Assembly (NCBI GenBank): GCA_937916135.1
Contig: CALFTQ010000011.1
Location: forward strand, 1-23,590
Length of the DNA stretch: 23,590 nucleotides
Source of the DNA: an uncultured Verrucomicrobiales bacterium
Lineage (GTDB): Bacteria > Verrucomicrobiota > Verrucomicrobiia > Verrucomicrobiales > Akkermansiaceae
Direction: 5' to 3'
Translations under genes and position numbers: made by a program
Shown: positions 1-7,945 of the stretch, one piece after another
Layout of the letters: every line of letters starts with the position of its first letter
Numbering within the stretch: the stretch's first letter is position 1
Notes under the pieces: generated by a model
Database searches by the model: none
Seen by the model: the letters and a program-made list of their open reading frames with translations, nothing else
What the model was told of the DNA's origin: nothing

Positions 1-16
1 AAATAACGGTGCTTCC

Positions 17-42
17 AATCGGGACTGAAGTCCCGTGCTCCG
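17..42. repeat. REP-like palindromic repeat, copy 1
   Basis: A 26-nt sequence identical to 14434-14459. Its core, at 20-35, is the perfect palindrome CGGGACT-GA-AGTCCCG, which can fold as a short hairpin, followed by the shared tail TGCTCCG. Both copies lie in intergenic DNA next to a 3' gene end. An exact 26-nt intergenic match with a hairpin core suggests a dispersed REP-type element; no REP-associated transposase is in the window. The rest of 1-160 shows no gene. Confidence 0.6.
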
Positions 43-162
43 ACAGAGTTCCCCCCCACACGAGCAGCTATCTCAAACTATGGTACAGGGAACGGCGACA
101 GGCGAGACAGGACTTCCTGTTCTGCATTTTCTGAACTTTCTTTTTTATCTTTTCGCATCATG

Positions 163-200
163 AAAAAAACCGGAGCAGGCCTCAGGTGGGGCTGCTCCGG
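163..200 (-). terminator. rho-independent terminator of the RRM gene
   Basis: Read on the minus strand, the 9-bp stem CCGGAGCAG/CTGCTCCGG (192-200 with 170-178) is followed immediately by a run of T (163-169). It lies about 30 nt beyond the stop codon of the RNA-binding protein gene, in the correct orientation to end its transcript. Confidence 0.85.
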
Positions 201-231
201 GAAAAATGGTTACAGTTGCTATGGAATCAGC

Positions 232-861
232 TTATTCAGCAGAAGGTGTTTCGACCGGCTTTTCAGCGGGCGTTTCCTCAGGCTTGTCGGAGCCTTCGGG
301 GCGCTCGCTGGCGGCGCTCACCATGAGCTCGCGGCCCATGAAGGGCTGGCCATGCAGCACCTCGGCGGCGCGCTTGGCGTCATCGAGCATCTGCATTTCC
401 ACAAAGGCGTATCCCTTGCTCTTGTAGGTGCGGGGATTGTAGATAATCTCCACGCTGCGCACATTGCCGAAGCCCTTGAAGAGGTCCTCCAGCTCAGCCT
501 CCGTAGCCTCGTAGGAGAGATTGCCTACATAGAGGCGGGCGTTGCGGGTGGGAGCCACGGAGGCGGGGCGGCGGCGCTTCTCCTGGCGGGCAGCGGGGTT
601 ACCCCCCTGGTTGCTGCGGCCCTTGGCCACGCGCACGTTCTCCTTGGGTTTGCGTTTGTTGGTGTTGCGGTTGTCCTTGTCTTTGCCGGCATCCTTCTTC
701 TTACCAAAGCCAAAGAAGCCGAGAATGCGCTGCAACAGGGAGGGCTTAGGGGCCGGAAGCTCCTGCGCGCGCGGCATACGGCGGCGATAGGGGCGACCCT
801 TGTTATTACGGCGGCGGCGGGCTCCCTGACCCTGCCGGCCTTGCGTATGATGTTCAGCCAT
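232..861 (-). CDS. RRM-domain RNA-binding protein
   Basis: A 209-residue protein with one RNA recognition motif at about 108-183, showing RNP2 (LYVGNL, 110-115) and RNP1 (KGYAFVEM, 149-156). The RRM follows a strongly basic, low-complexity N-terminal region of about 100 residues rich in Arg, Lys and Asn, and precedes a short acidic Glu/Pro tail. Bacterial RRM proteins are usually 80-150 residues, so the long basic extension is unusual and probably adds nonspecific RNA binding. It is likely a cytoplasmic RNA chaperone or post-transcriptional regulator; the targets cannot be told. It is monocistronic, with its own terminator. The upstream DNA (862-1058) has no gene and could hold a long leader, but I see no clear promoter or Shine-Dalgarno sequence. 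Confidence 0.9.
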   Translation of the reverse strand: MAEHHTQGRQGQGARRRRNNKGRPYRRRMPRAQELPAPKPSLLQRILGFFGFGKKKDAGKDKDNRNTNKRKPKENVRVAKGRSNQGGNPAARQEKRRRPASVAPTRNARLYVGNLSYEATEAELEDLFKGFGNVRSVEIIYNPRTYKSKGYAFVEMQMLDDAKRAAEVLHGQPFMGRELMVSAASERPEGSDKPEETPAEKPVETPSAE

Positions 862-1058
862 ATAGGTTATTGAATCGAATTACTATCGTATGGGGAATCA
901 TGCCCGGCTCTGCCTGTACATACCCGGCGGCCTGGGCATTCATATCTCAGGGCACAGTTTGCCCATACCCATGTTACTACACCCACACGGCTTGGCAAGT
1001 CTAAACCACGCCAGCAGCAGAACTATTTTAATTTTTCAACGTAAAATCCCGCCATCCC

Positions 1059-1330
1059 TTACATCATGGAAGCTGGATAAGCATAGCACCCCTTCCCCAG
1101 CGGCAGAATTTCCGTGGCAGTGCAGAGAACCACACCCGGCTGCAATTCCGCACCAGGTGGCAGCGGCATGGTCTCCGCCGCCCTCAAATCCGTCAGTTTC
1201 GGTGAACTGCTGCGCTTCACTTCCAGTGGATACAGTTTTCCGTTCATTTCCAGAACAAAATCTATCTCAGCCCCGTTGCCGCTGCGGTAGTAGCTCAGCC
1301 GCTTCTTGATGTCTTCGGCTCCTGTACCAT
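1059..1330 (-). pseudogene. C-terminal remnant of a DUF4143-type ATPase
   Basis: Reading minus from about 1330, the frame encodes a segment containing LSYYRSGNGAEIDFVLE, then MNGKLYPLEVKRS and a C-terminal PLGKGCYAYPASMM before a stop at 1059-1061. This resembles the C-terminal end of AAA_14/DUF4143 ATPases, where a nuclease-like 'EID...LEVK' core is followed by a short tail. The ATPase domain and most of DUF4143 are missing: the frame is closed by a stop upstream near 1365. It is therefore a fragment, not a working gene. The two palindromes at 1394-1503 lie where its missing 5' part would be. Family assignment is from recalled motif similarity only. Confidence 0.6.
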
Positions 1331-1393
1331 GGCCGCCATTGTTCGTGCCATGTCCTTATTCGTCATCTCAGGATTCAGAAACACAGTCAAACA

Positions 1394-1440
1394 ATTTACC
1401 ATGCAAATCCGCAATCGCATTGCAGAATTGCATGGTAAAT
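1394..1440. repeat. 47-nt nested palindrome, copy A
   Basis: The outer arms ATTTACCATGCAA (1394-1406) and TTGCATGGTAAAT (1428-1440) are perfect complements of 13 bp. Within them, GCAAT and ATTGC form a second 5-bp stem around a 3-nt loop (CGC). The element lies just beyond the 3' end of the efflux operon and beside the ATPase remnant. Confidence 0.85.
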
Positions 1441-1456
1441 TCACCATTTTAAAGCA

Positions 1457-1503
1457 ATTTACCATGCAAATCCGCAATCATATTGCAGAATTGCATGGTA
1501 AAT
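1457..1503. repeat. 47-nt nested palindrome, copy B
   Basis: This is a direct repeat of copy A, 63 bp further along, separated by a 16-nt spacer. It matches at 45 of 47 positions, and both differences fall in the 3-nt apical loop (CGC to CAT), so both stems are fully preserved. It starts 18 nt past the tolC-like stop codon and could act as a 3' hairpin for that transcript, but no T-run follows. Confidence 0.85.
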
Positions 1504-1520
1504 ACCTTTTCAACAGGAAA

Positions 1521-2906
1521 TTATTTTTTTGCAGTTTCCAGCGGCCAGCCGCCGCCGAGGGCGGTGCAGAGCTGGGCGAGTTTGAGGCGGATATTCTGGC
1601 GGGTGGAGATGATATTGAGCTCCGAGGAAAGCCAGGCGCGCTCGGCCGCAGCCACGCTCAGGAAATCCGCCATGCCTTCGTGGTGCAGGCGCAGGGAAAG
1701 CTCGGCAGATTCCTTGTTGGCGGCGCAGGAGGCCTCGTACTGAGGCAGCTGGCTGGTGAGCTTGGCGTACTCGATGAGGCAGCCCTCCACCTCGGCAAAG
1801 GCGGCAAGCACCGTCTTGCGGTAGCTCTGCATGCTGCTCAGCTGGTTGAGCTCCGCCTGTTTCACAGACTCATTGAGCGCCACGCGGTTCAGCAGGGTCT
1901 GGCTGGCGGAGGCGCCGAGATTCCAGGTGCTGTTCTGCCAGAACTGGGAGAAATCCGTGCCGGCCCCGGAAGACGTGCTGCCGGTGAGCGAGAGCTTCGG
2001 GAAGAGGTTGGCCACGCTCACGCCGATGCGGGCGGTGGCGGCATGCAGGTCGCGCTCGGCCTTGATGACATCCGGGCGGCGGCGCAGCAGCTCACTGGGC
2101 AGCCCGGTGGGCACCGTGGGCACCAGGTTGTACACCTGCTGCGGCGGCAGCTGCAGCGCAATGTTATCCACCGTGGTGCCCAGCAGGGTGGCCAGGGTGG
2201 TCTCGCAGTTGCGGATAGTGGCCTCCTGCGCGGGAATCTGGGCGCGGGTGGAAGCAATCGTAGCGCGGGATTCAGAAAGGGCCAGCGCACTTTCCATGCC
2301 GGTGGCGTGGCGCTCCTGGGTCACCTTGTAGGTGCGCTCCTGGTAGGCCAGCTGCTCCTGGGCAATGCGCAGGCTTTCCTTGGCGGAAATCCACTGGAAA
2401 TAGGCCGCGGCAATGCTGGAGGCCAGCGCGGTGCGGGTAGCGGCAGCGGCAGCCTTGGTGGAACCCAGTGCAGCAGCAGCAGCCTCTACCTCGCGGCGGG
2501 TGCCGCCCCAGATATCCGGGGTCCAGGAGGCAGAAAGCGCGCCATTCCAGCGGCCATGGGAGGTGGAGGTGGTGTAATCACCGCTGTTGGTACCGCCGAA
2601 GCTCATCCCCAGGCTGGGGAAGAGCCCGCTGCGGGTGGAACGCAGGGCGGATTCCGCCTTCTCAATGGCCAGCGCGGCGCTCACCATATCCGGGTTGGCA
2701 GCAAAACCGCCCTCGATGAGGCGGGTGAGCTGCGGGTCGCGGAAGCAGTGCCACCACTCATCCAGGGTAGCCTCCTCCGCACCGGGGGGCAGGTTATTCA
2801 CCCAGGTGGCGGGCAGCTCGGGAGCCGTGGCGCCCATGAAATCCGGGCCCATCATGCAGGAACTCAGCAGGAAACCGGCAAATGTAAGAGGTAAAATACG
2901 TTTCAT
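1521..2906 (-). CDS. TolC/NodT-type outer-membrane efflux lipoprotein
   Basis: A 461-residue outer-membrane factor. It starts with a lipoprotein signal peptide (MKRILPLTFAGFLLSSC) whose lipobox LSSC puts the lipidated Cys at 17. The body has the duplicated long-helix layout of the OEP (outer-membrane efflux protein) family, including 'ELLRRRPDVIKAERDLHAA', a signature region of NodT-type factors, and later 'LLNRVALNESVKQAELNQL'. The length is normal for the family. It should trimerise into the outer-membrane channel joined by the adaptor and ABC pump encoded upstream. It is the last gene of a four-gene operon and starts 21 nt after the permease stop. No Shine-Dalgarno sequence precedes the ATG. 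The substrate cannot be deduced. Confidence 0.93.
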   Translation of the reverse strand: MKRILPLTFAGFLLSSCMMGPDFMGATAPELPATWVNNLPPGAEEATLDEWWHCFRDPQLTRLIEGGFAANPDMVSAALAIEKAESALRSTRSGLFPSLGMSFGGTNSGDYTTSTSHGRWNGALSASWTPDIWGGTRREVEAAAAALGSTKAAAAATRTALASSIAAAYFQWISAKESLRIAQEQLAYQERTYKVTQERHATGMESALALSESRATIASTRAQIPAQEATIRNCETTLATLLGTTVDNIALQLPPQQVYNLVPTVPTGLPSELLRRRPDVIKAERDLHAATARIGVSVANLFPKLSLTGSTSSGAGTDFSQFWQNSTWNLGASASQTLLNRVALNESVKQAELNQLSSMQSYRKTVLAAFAEVEGCLIEYAKLTSQLPQYEASCAANKESAELSLRLHHEGMADFLSVAAAERAWLSSELNIISTRQNIRLKLAQLCTALGGGWPLETAKK

Positions 2907-2927
2907 ACAGGAAAAAAGGAGATTGGA

Positions 2928-4295
2928 TTATTCGTGACGCAGCGCGTCGATGGGGTCGAGGCGGGAACCCTTCCAGGCCGGGTACCAGCCGAACACGATG
3001 CCGATGGCCGCCGCTACCGATACAGAAAGCACCATGGCCGATACGGAGACAGAAACCGGCCAGCCCATCTGCACACTCACCATGTAGGAAGCAATACGCC
3101 CCACGATGATGCCGATGAAACCGCCAATGGTGCAGAGCAGCACCGCCTCCAGCAGGAACTGCCACATGATGTCGCGCGGGCGGGCGCCCACGGCCATGCG
3201 CAGGCCGATTTCGCGCGTGCGCTCGGTGACAGATACCATCATGATGTTCATGATACCCACGCCGCCCACAACCAGCGAAATCATGGCCACGGAAATGAGC
3301 AGGCTGCTGATGGTGGAGGTGGTATCCGTCATCATCTTCACGAACTGGGAGCGGTCGCGCATGTTGAAATCATCCAGCACGCCGGGTTCCAGCCCGTGCT
3401 GGCGGCGCAGGATGGGGGTCATGGCATCCATGGCCTTGTTCGGATCCTTGCCATCCCGCACCTGCACCGCGATGGAATCCACCGTGCGCGTGCGCAGCGG
3501 GTGCGGCGCATTCGTGTACGGCTGCAGATCGCTGCCGGGGTAGAAACTCACCGAAGTGGTGGGGAAGATATCAGTGGAGGAAACCTTGGTCGCGCTAGCA
3601 GCACCGCCCTTGCTGATGACAGCCGAGCCGCTGGAGCCCATGAGGCGCGTGCGGATACTGGTCCAGGGCAGAATGAGACAGTCATCGGAGTCATTTCCCA
3701 TGCCATCTGCGCCTTTAGACTCCAGCACGCCGATGACGGTAAACACCACGTCCTTCACGCGGATATCCTTGCCGATGGGGTCGGTATCCGCATAGAGTTC
3801 CTTGGCAATGGTGCTGCCGATGAGGCACACGCGGCTGGCTTCATCCACCTGCTTTTTGGTAAACGCGCTGCCGGTGGCGACTTTCCAGCCCTCGATGGAC
3901 ATGTACTGCTCATTGCCGCCCATGATGGAGCGCGGGCTCCAGTTCTGATTGCCCACGATAATCTGCCCGCTGGCGCGCACCACCGGGGAAGCGGCCTTCA
4001 CATATTCCGGGCATTCCTTCACCAGGGCATCAGCATCCACCGCATAGAGCGAGGCGCGACCGCCCATGCCGGTATTCACGCCGGCGGTGCTCACAGAAGC
4101 GCCATTGATTGTGACCACATTGGTACCCATGGAGGAGAATTTATCGGCCACCTGCTTCTTGGAGCCCTCGCCAATCTCCATGATGGCCACCACGGCGGCG
4201 ATACCAATCACAATGCCGAGCACCGTGAGCGCCGCGCGCATGGGGTTGCGCACCAGGGCTTTCAGGCAGGTTACGAACAAGGTGTTGAATTTCAT
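2928..4295 (-). CDS. MacB-like ABC transporter permease (FtsX family)
   Basis: A 455-residue inner-membrane permease with the MacB topology. There is one N-terminal membrane helix (about residues 17-40, AALTVLGIVIGIAAVVAIM), a large periplasmic MacB_PCD domain (about 45-325), then an FtsX domain with three helices near the C-terminus. The motif VTERTREIGLRMAVGA, just after the second helix, is characteristic of MacB/LolC/E permeases. In E. coli MacB the ATPase is fused to this module; here it is a separate gene, as in LolCDE or YknYZ systems. Its start overlaps the ATPase stop by 4 nt (ATGA), so the two are translationally coupled. These pumps work as mechanotransmitters that push periplasmic substrates into TolC. 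Confidence 0.93.
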   Translation of the reverse strand: MKFNTLFVTCLKALVRNPMRAALTVLGIVIGIAAVVAIMEIGEGSKKQVADKFSSMGTNVVTINGASVSTAGVNTGMGGRASLYAVDADALVKECPEYVKAASPVVRASGQIIVGNQNWSPRSIMGGNEQYMSIEGWKVATGSAFTKKQVDEASRVCLIGSTIAKELYADTDPIGKDIRVKDVVFTVIGVLESKGADGMGNDSDDCLILPWTSIRTRLMGSSGSAVISKGGAASATKVSSTDIFPTTSVSFYPGSDLQPYTNAPHPLRTRTVDSIAVQVRDGKDPNKAMDAMTPILRRQHGLEPGVLDDFNMRDRSQFVKMMTDTTSTISSLLISVAMISLVVGGVGIMNIMMVSVTERTREIGLRMAVGARPRDIMWQFLLEAVLLCTIGGFIGIIVGRIASYMVSVQMGWPVSVSVSAMVLSVSVAAAIGIVFGWYPAWKGSRLDPIDALRHE

Positions 4296-4999
4296 TTCTG
4301 AAGAGTGGCTGTGAGTTCATCCGATACGCCGTCCAGAATCAGGCCGTCGCACATGTTGATGGCGCGGTCGGTAAAGGCGGCGGTTTTGGGGTCGTGCGTC
4401 ACGATAATGACGGTGATACCCTGCTTGCGGTTCAGGTCGCGGAACATGTTCATGACCTCCACCGAGGTGGTGGAATCCAGGTTGCCGGTCGGTTCATCCG
4501 CCAGCAGAATGCCGGGGCTGTTGATGAGGGAGCGGGCAATGGCCACGCGCTGCTGCTGTCCACCGGAAAGCTGCGCCGGGGTGTGGTGCATGCGCTCCTT
4601 CAGCCCCACCAGGTCGATGAGCTCCAGCGCGCGCTTGCGGATTTCAGCCGTGCTCTTGGCCGGGTGGTAGTAGTAGGCCGGCATCATCACATTCTCCAGT
4701 GCAGAGGTGCGGGCCAGCAGGTTGAAGTTCTGGAACACGAAACCGATGCGCTTGTTGCGCAGCAGGGCCCGCTCATTGGCATTCAGCCCGGCCACGTTGT
4801 GGCCGTCAATCCAGAACTCGCCGCTGGTGGGGTGGTCCAGGCAGCCCAGGATGTTCATGAGCGTGGACTTACCCGAACCCGAAGCCCCGGTGAGGGAGAC
4901 GAACTCGCCGTCCTCGATGCGCAGGGAAATCCCCTTGAGCACCGGCAGGTCAATCTCCCCCAGGTGGTATACCTTGGTTATATTCTTCAGCTCAATCAT
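4292..4999 (-). CDS. ABC transporter ATP-binding protein (MacB/LolD type)
   Basis: A 235-residue cytoplasmic ATPase with the whole motif set: Walker A GASGSGKS (38-45), Q-loop Gln90, signature LSGGQ (144-148), Walker B ILLADE (164-169) and switch His202 (VTHD). The sequence around 'GFVFQNFNLLARTSALENV' is typical of the LolD/MacB/FtsE subgroup that partners FtsX-fold permeases. It powers the permease encoded next, with which it overlaps by 4 nt. It lies 23 nt after the adaptor gene. No Shine-Dalgarno sequence precedes the start. Confidence 0.95.
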   Translation of the reverse strand: MIELKNITKVYHLGEIDLPVLKGISLRIEDGEFVSLTGASGSGKSTLMNILGCLDHPTSGEFWIDGHNVAGLNANERALLRNKRIGFVFQNFNLLARTSALENVMMPAYYYHPAKSTAEIRKRALELIDLVGLKERMHHTPAQLSGGQQQRVAIARSLINSPGILLADEPTGNLDSTTSVEVMNMFRDLNRKQGITVIIVTHDPKTAAFTDRAINMCDGLILDGVSDELTATLQK

Positions 5000-5022
5000 G
5001 GCCGGAAAAATCTAGCGTTGGC

Positions 5023-6441
5023 TTACATGGGCGGGCCCGGACGGCCACCCTTGTCGCTCTGGCCGGGCTTGGCTTCGGCACCACCGGTGCCGCGCTGGCG
5101 GCGCTTCGGGCCATTCATGCCGAACAGCCCCCCCTGCTTACCAGCCTTAGCGGCATCTCCGCTGAACATGGAAATACCCGTCACCAGCTCATCGCCGGGC
5201 TTGAGCTCCTGCCCTTCCGGCAGGGTCACCATGGAGCGCGTGCCATCCGAATCACCCTTGATGACGCGCACCGGCGCCACGGTGGTCTCGCTCACCTTGC
5301 GCCACACCAGCGCGGGGCGTTCCTCGCCCTCGGCGAGCGGGGCGGGGCGCTTGCCGCGGGCGCTCTCATCAATCTGATCCGGACTCGGGCGAAAGTCGAA
5401 AGCGGCATCCGGCACCAGCAGGGCGCCCTTCACCTCCTTCACGATGAAGTTGGCATTGGCGCTCATATAGGGCAGCAGTTTGCGCTCCGGGTTCTCGATG
5501 TCCACCTCCACGATGTAGGTCACCACATTGGAGCTCATGGTGGCATTCGGGCGAATCTTGTTCACCGTGCCGGTGAAGTTCTCATTCGGCAGGGCATCCA
5601 CCGTGTAGCGCACTTCCTGGCCGGGCTTCACCTTGGCGATATCGGCCTCATTCACGCTGCACCAGATCTGCATCTTGCTCAGGTCGCGTGCCACGAGGAA
5701 GAGCGTGGTGGCATTCATGCTGCTCACCACCGTCTGGCCCACATTCACCTGACGCACCACGATGGTGCCATCCACCGGGGTGGAAATGCGGGTGTAGTCG
5801 CGGTTGCGCAGCTCGCTTTCCAGCTGGGCCTCGGCGCTCTGCAGCTGGGCCAGCGCACTGGCCTGCTGGGCCTCAGCCGTCTGCAGCTGGGCAGTGGCGC
5901 TCTCCAGATTGGCAGCAGCAATCTCGGCAGAGTTCACGTACTGGTCATACTGCATCTGGGAAAGAGCATCGCCCACCCCCAGGGCCTTGGCGCGTGCCAG
6001 GTCGCGGTCGGCCTTGTTCTTGTTGGCCGTGGCCTGGGAGATGGAGGCCCTGGCCTGCGCCACGGAGGCATCGGACGAAAGAATCTGGGCCTGTGCCTGC
6101 GAGACCTGCGCTTCAGCACGCTTGATATCCAGCTCCACGATGGTATCATCGATGCGGGCGAGCAACTGCCCCGCCTTCACCTCGCTGCCGTAGTCCACCG
6201 GGCGGCCATCCACATCCACGCCGAATTCCTTGATTTCGCCGGTCACCTGGGCACCTACATCCACCAGCTCCTGCGGCTCCAGCGTGCCCGTGGCCTGCAC
6301 CTTGCTCACAAAGTCATCCTGCACCACCGCCACCGTATTGAAACGGGTCTCCACCGAAGCGGAATCCCCGGAAAAATACCAATACCCGGCACCACCGGCG
6401 CAGATAAGGGCCGCGCCTCCCCATTTGAAAATCGCTTTCAC
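5023..6441 (-). CDS. MacA-like periplasmic adaptor (membrane fusion protein)
   Basis: A 472-residue adaptor with an N-terminal membrane anchor (AALICAGGAGYWYFSG). A barrel-sandwich half-motif (about 55-110, 'VQATGTLEPQELVDVGAQV') follows, then a long Ala/Gln-rich coiled-coil hairpin (about 105-215). The second lipoyl half ('ISTPVDGTIVVRQVNVGQTV') and a beta-barrel domain come next. It bridges the ABC pump to the TolC-like channel. The C-terminal 35 or so residues form an unusual Gly/Lys/Arg/Pro-rich tail. The start is GTG: the strong promoter ends 6 nt before it, which predicts a leaderless mRNA for the whole operon. Confidence 0.92.
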   Translation of the reverse strand: MKAIFKWGGAALICAGGAGYWYFSGDSASVETRFNTVAVVQDDFVSKVQATGTLEPQELVDVGAQVTGEIKEFGVDVDGRPVDYGSEVKAGQLLARIDDTIVELDIKRAEAQVSQAQAQILSSDASVAQARASISQATANKNKADRDLARAKALGVGDALSQMQYDQYVNSAEIAAANLESATAQLQTAEAQQASALAQLQSAEAQLESELRNRDYTRISTPVDGTIVVRQVNVGQTVVSSMNATTLFLVARDLSKMQIWCSVNEADIAKVKPGQEVRYTVDALPNENFTGTVNKIRPNATMSSNVVTYIVEVDIENPERKLLPYMSANANFIVKEVKGALLVPDAAFDFRPSPDQIDESARGKRPAPLAEGEERPALVWRKVSETTVAPVRVIKGDSDGTRSMVTLPEGQELKPGDELVTGISMFSGDAAKAGKQGGLFGMNGPKRRQRGTGGAEAKPGQSDKGGRPGPPM

Positions 6442-6447
6442 GGTTCT

Positions 6448-6475
6448 ATACTACTATTTACTGTTTTCTTGTCAA
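6448..6475 (-). promoter_or_regulatory. promoter of the efflux operon
   Basis: On the minus strand there is a consensus TTGACA (6470-6475), a 16-nt spacer and TAGTAT (6448-6453). The -10 box ends 6 nt before the GTG of the adaptor gene, so the expected transcription start falls on or next to the start codon. Confidence 0.75.
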
Positions 6476-6572
6476 GAGGACAATCGCCATCTTCCTTACC
6501 ATCTGAAAACGTATTCTCACCCAGAGAATCTACACACGCGCACGCTTTTTTCGCACTATTTCAGTATCTATA

Positions 6573-7637
6573 CTACCATTTCAATATGCGCTTGGCGCAC
6601 TGTAGCATATATTCCGCCACGGGCAATGCCAGTCTGTCGACCAGCAAAGCGATGGGTTTGTTGAATAAAATTCCCCTGACCCAATCAAGAGCAGAACATG
6701 CAACAAATACGGCAGCAACAGATAAAAAACAATAGCCGTATTCATACGATTTCCCCACACATTCATCCACATGGAGTAGTGTCCTCCATATATAATACCG
6801 CAAACCCGGGCACTCATGAATCAGATATATCCCCAATGTCGTTGCTGCTACCATATTAATCAACCGGTTATGCGGAATCTTCCATTTCGAAAACCCCACA
6901 AACAGCAAAAGGCTAAGGAACATCACTGGCAGAGAATAGCTGCTTGTTATGGAAAGGCGTACCAGATTTCCTAACTGCAGACCTGGAAGCAGGTGGTGAT
7001 ACATATACAAAACGCCAGTATACACCAGCAACAATCCGCCAGCTGCAACAAAACATAATTTCGAAGAAAGCTTTGCTGACTCTGGTAAGTACAACCTGAC
7101 CAGCGCACCCAACGCATACAGATTCATGAACAGCAGCAACGGAAAATTATGTGTTCGGAAATACAGCATAATCACCACGCTTGCACCCATGAAAGCAAAG
7201 ATTCTGCGCGAATTCCCGCTCGTCAGCAACACATTAAGAAATGGTGCCAGCAGGAACAATTGTACATATGTGGAAATAAACCACCACTTGTAATATTTTA
7301 CAGGAAAACACACTTCCTTAATCTCCGCAATGGAAATTTCTTTCTGAGGGTGCACCACCGCACACTCAAACAAAAAGAGCAAAACTGAACAGACAAGAAT
7401 CTGCAGCAGCAATTTCATTAGTTTGCCCAACGAGAATTTACTTGTTACCATGAAGTAACCTGTAATCATAACAAACAGGTTAACCCCCAGATTTCCGCAA
7501 TAATTAAAAATAGAAAGAGGGTTGACCTGCCCTTCTGGCAATTCATTCCCTATTCCATGAACTGAACAATGACTGAGCACTATCAACAGCATGGCCACGA
7601 TGCGTAACAACTCCATGTTAGATGCTCTTTTCTGCAT
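6573..7637 (-). CDS. acyltransferase-3 family membrane protein
   Basis: A 354-residue integral membrane protein with about ten hydrophobic segments and the family's N-terminal motif: Arg12 followed ten residues later by His23 (LLRIVAMLLIVLSHCS), the proposed catalytic pair. It fits the Acyl_transf_3 family, which O-acylates cell-surface polysaccharides or peptidoglycan; the substrate is unknown. ATG at 7637 is chosen because it keeps the usual short polar leader before 'ELLRIVAM'; ATG at residue 8 is possible. The gene is clearly more AT-rich than its neighbours and has different codon use, which suggests horizontal acquisition. It is monocistronic. The leader contains a large perfect inverted repeat (7676-7862), described separately. 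Confidence 0.9.
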   Translation of the reverse strand: MQKRASNMELLRIVAMLLIVLSHCSVHGIGNELPEGQVNPLSIFNYCGNLGVNLFVMITGYFMVTSKFSLGKLMKLLLQILVCSVLLFLFECAVVHPQKEISIAEIKEVCFPVKYYKWWFISTYVQLFLLAPFLNVLLTSGNSRRIFAFMGASVVIMLYFRTHNFPLLLFMNLYALGALVRLYLPESAKLSSKLCFVAAGGLLLVYTGVLYMYHHLLPGLQLGNLVRLSITSSYSLPVMFLSLLLFVGFSKWKIPHNRLINMVAATTLGIYLIHECPGLRYYIWRTLLHVDECVGKSYEYGYCFLSVAAVFVACSALDWVRGILFNKPIALLVDRLALPVAEYMLQCAKRILKW

Positions 7638-7675
7638 ATGATTGCTTCAGGTGGGATATTCTCGCCACTGAGCAT

Positions 7676-7862
7676 ATCGCATTTTCAGTGCGATGTACAG
7701 TTTTTTTTATAAATTACTTGAATTGAAAGCATTTCAGATACTCACGGCTATCCTCACCATCAAAAAACAGCACAAAATCGACCCATTCTCCTCATTCGTT
7801 TTCCATTGTAGGTGTGTATGTGTTACAACAACTATCCGTGTACATCGCACTGAAAATGCGAT
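7676..7862. repeat. perfect 24-bp inverted repeat bounding 187 bp upstream of the acyltransferase gene
   Basis: The arms are 7676-7699 and 7839-7862, exact reverse complements over 24 bp, with 139 bp between. Each arm is itself a palindrome, ATCGCA-N7-TGCGAT. The element fills most of the 308-bp gap (7638-7945) between the PBP2-like gene and the acyltransferase gene and starts 39 bp before the latter's ATG. The enclosed AT-rich DNA has a possible promoter directed at the acyltransferase gene (TTGTTG at 7826-7831 and TACAAT at 7805-7810, minus strand, 15-nt spacer; weak). I see no gene and no target-site duplication. It could be an invertible promoter, a pair of operators or a MITE. Confidence 0.85.
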
Positions 7863-7945
7863 GCACAACCGTTAATCCTCTCAACACACTTACCTGCAAA
7901 CAACAAAACGTCTGCAAGCGTCAGAAACTGACAATCTCTAATGCC

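Noticed and set aside
890..1309. Plus-strand open frame of 139 codons
   Set aside because: It runs antisense to the ATPase remnant, has no recognisable domain and a biased Pro/Ser composition typical of a shadow frame.
1394..1503. CRISPR array
   Set aside because: Only two repeats, each a full palindrome, with a single 16-nt spacer; no cas genes.
1329..2894. Long plus-strand open frame opposite the tolC-like gene
   Set aside because: It is a mirror of high-GC coding sequence; the minus frame has a lipobox and family motifs.
7676..7862. Terminal repeats of an insertion sequence or MITE as the preferred call
   Set aside because: No target-site duplication flanks the arms and no transposase-like coding is inside; kept only as an alternative.
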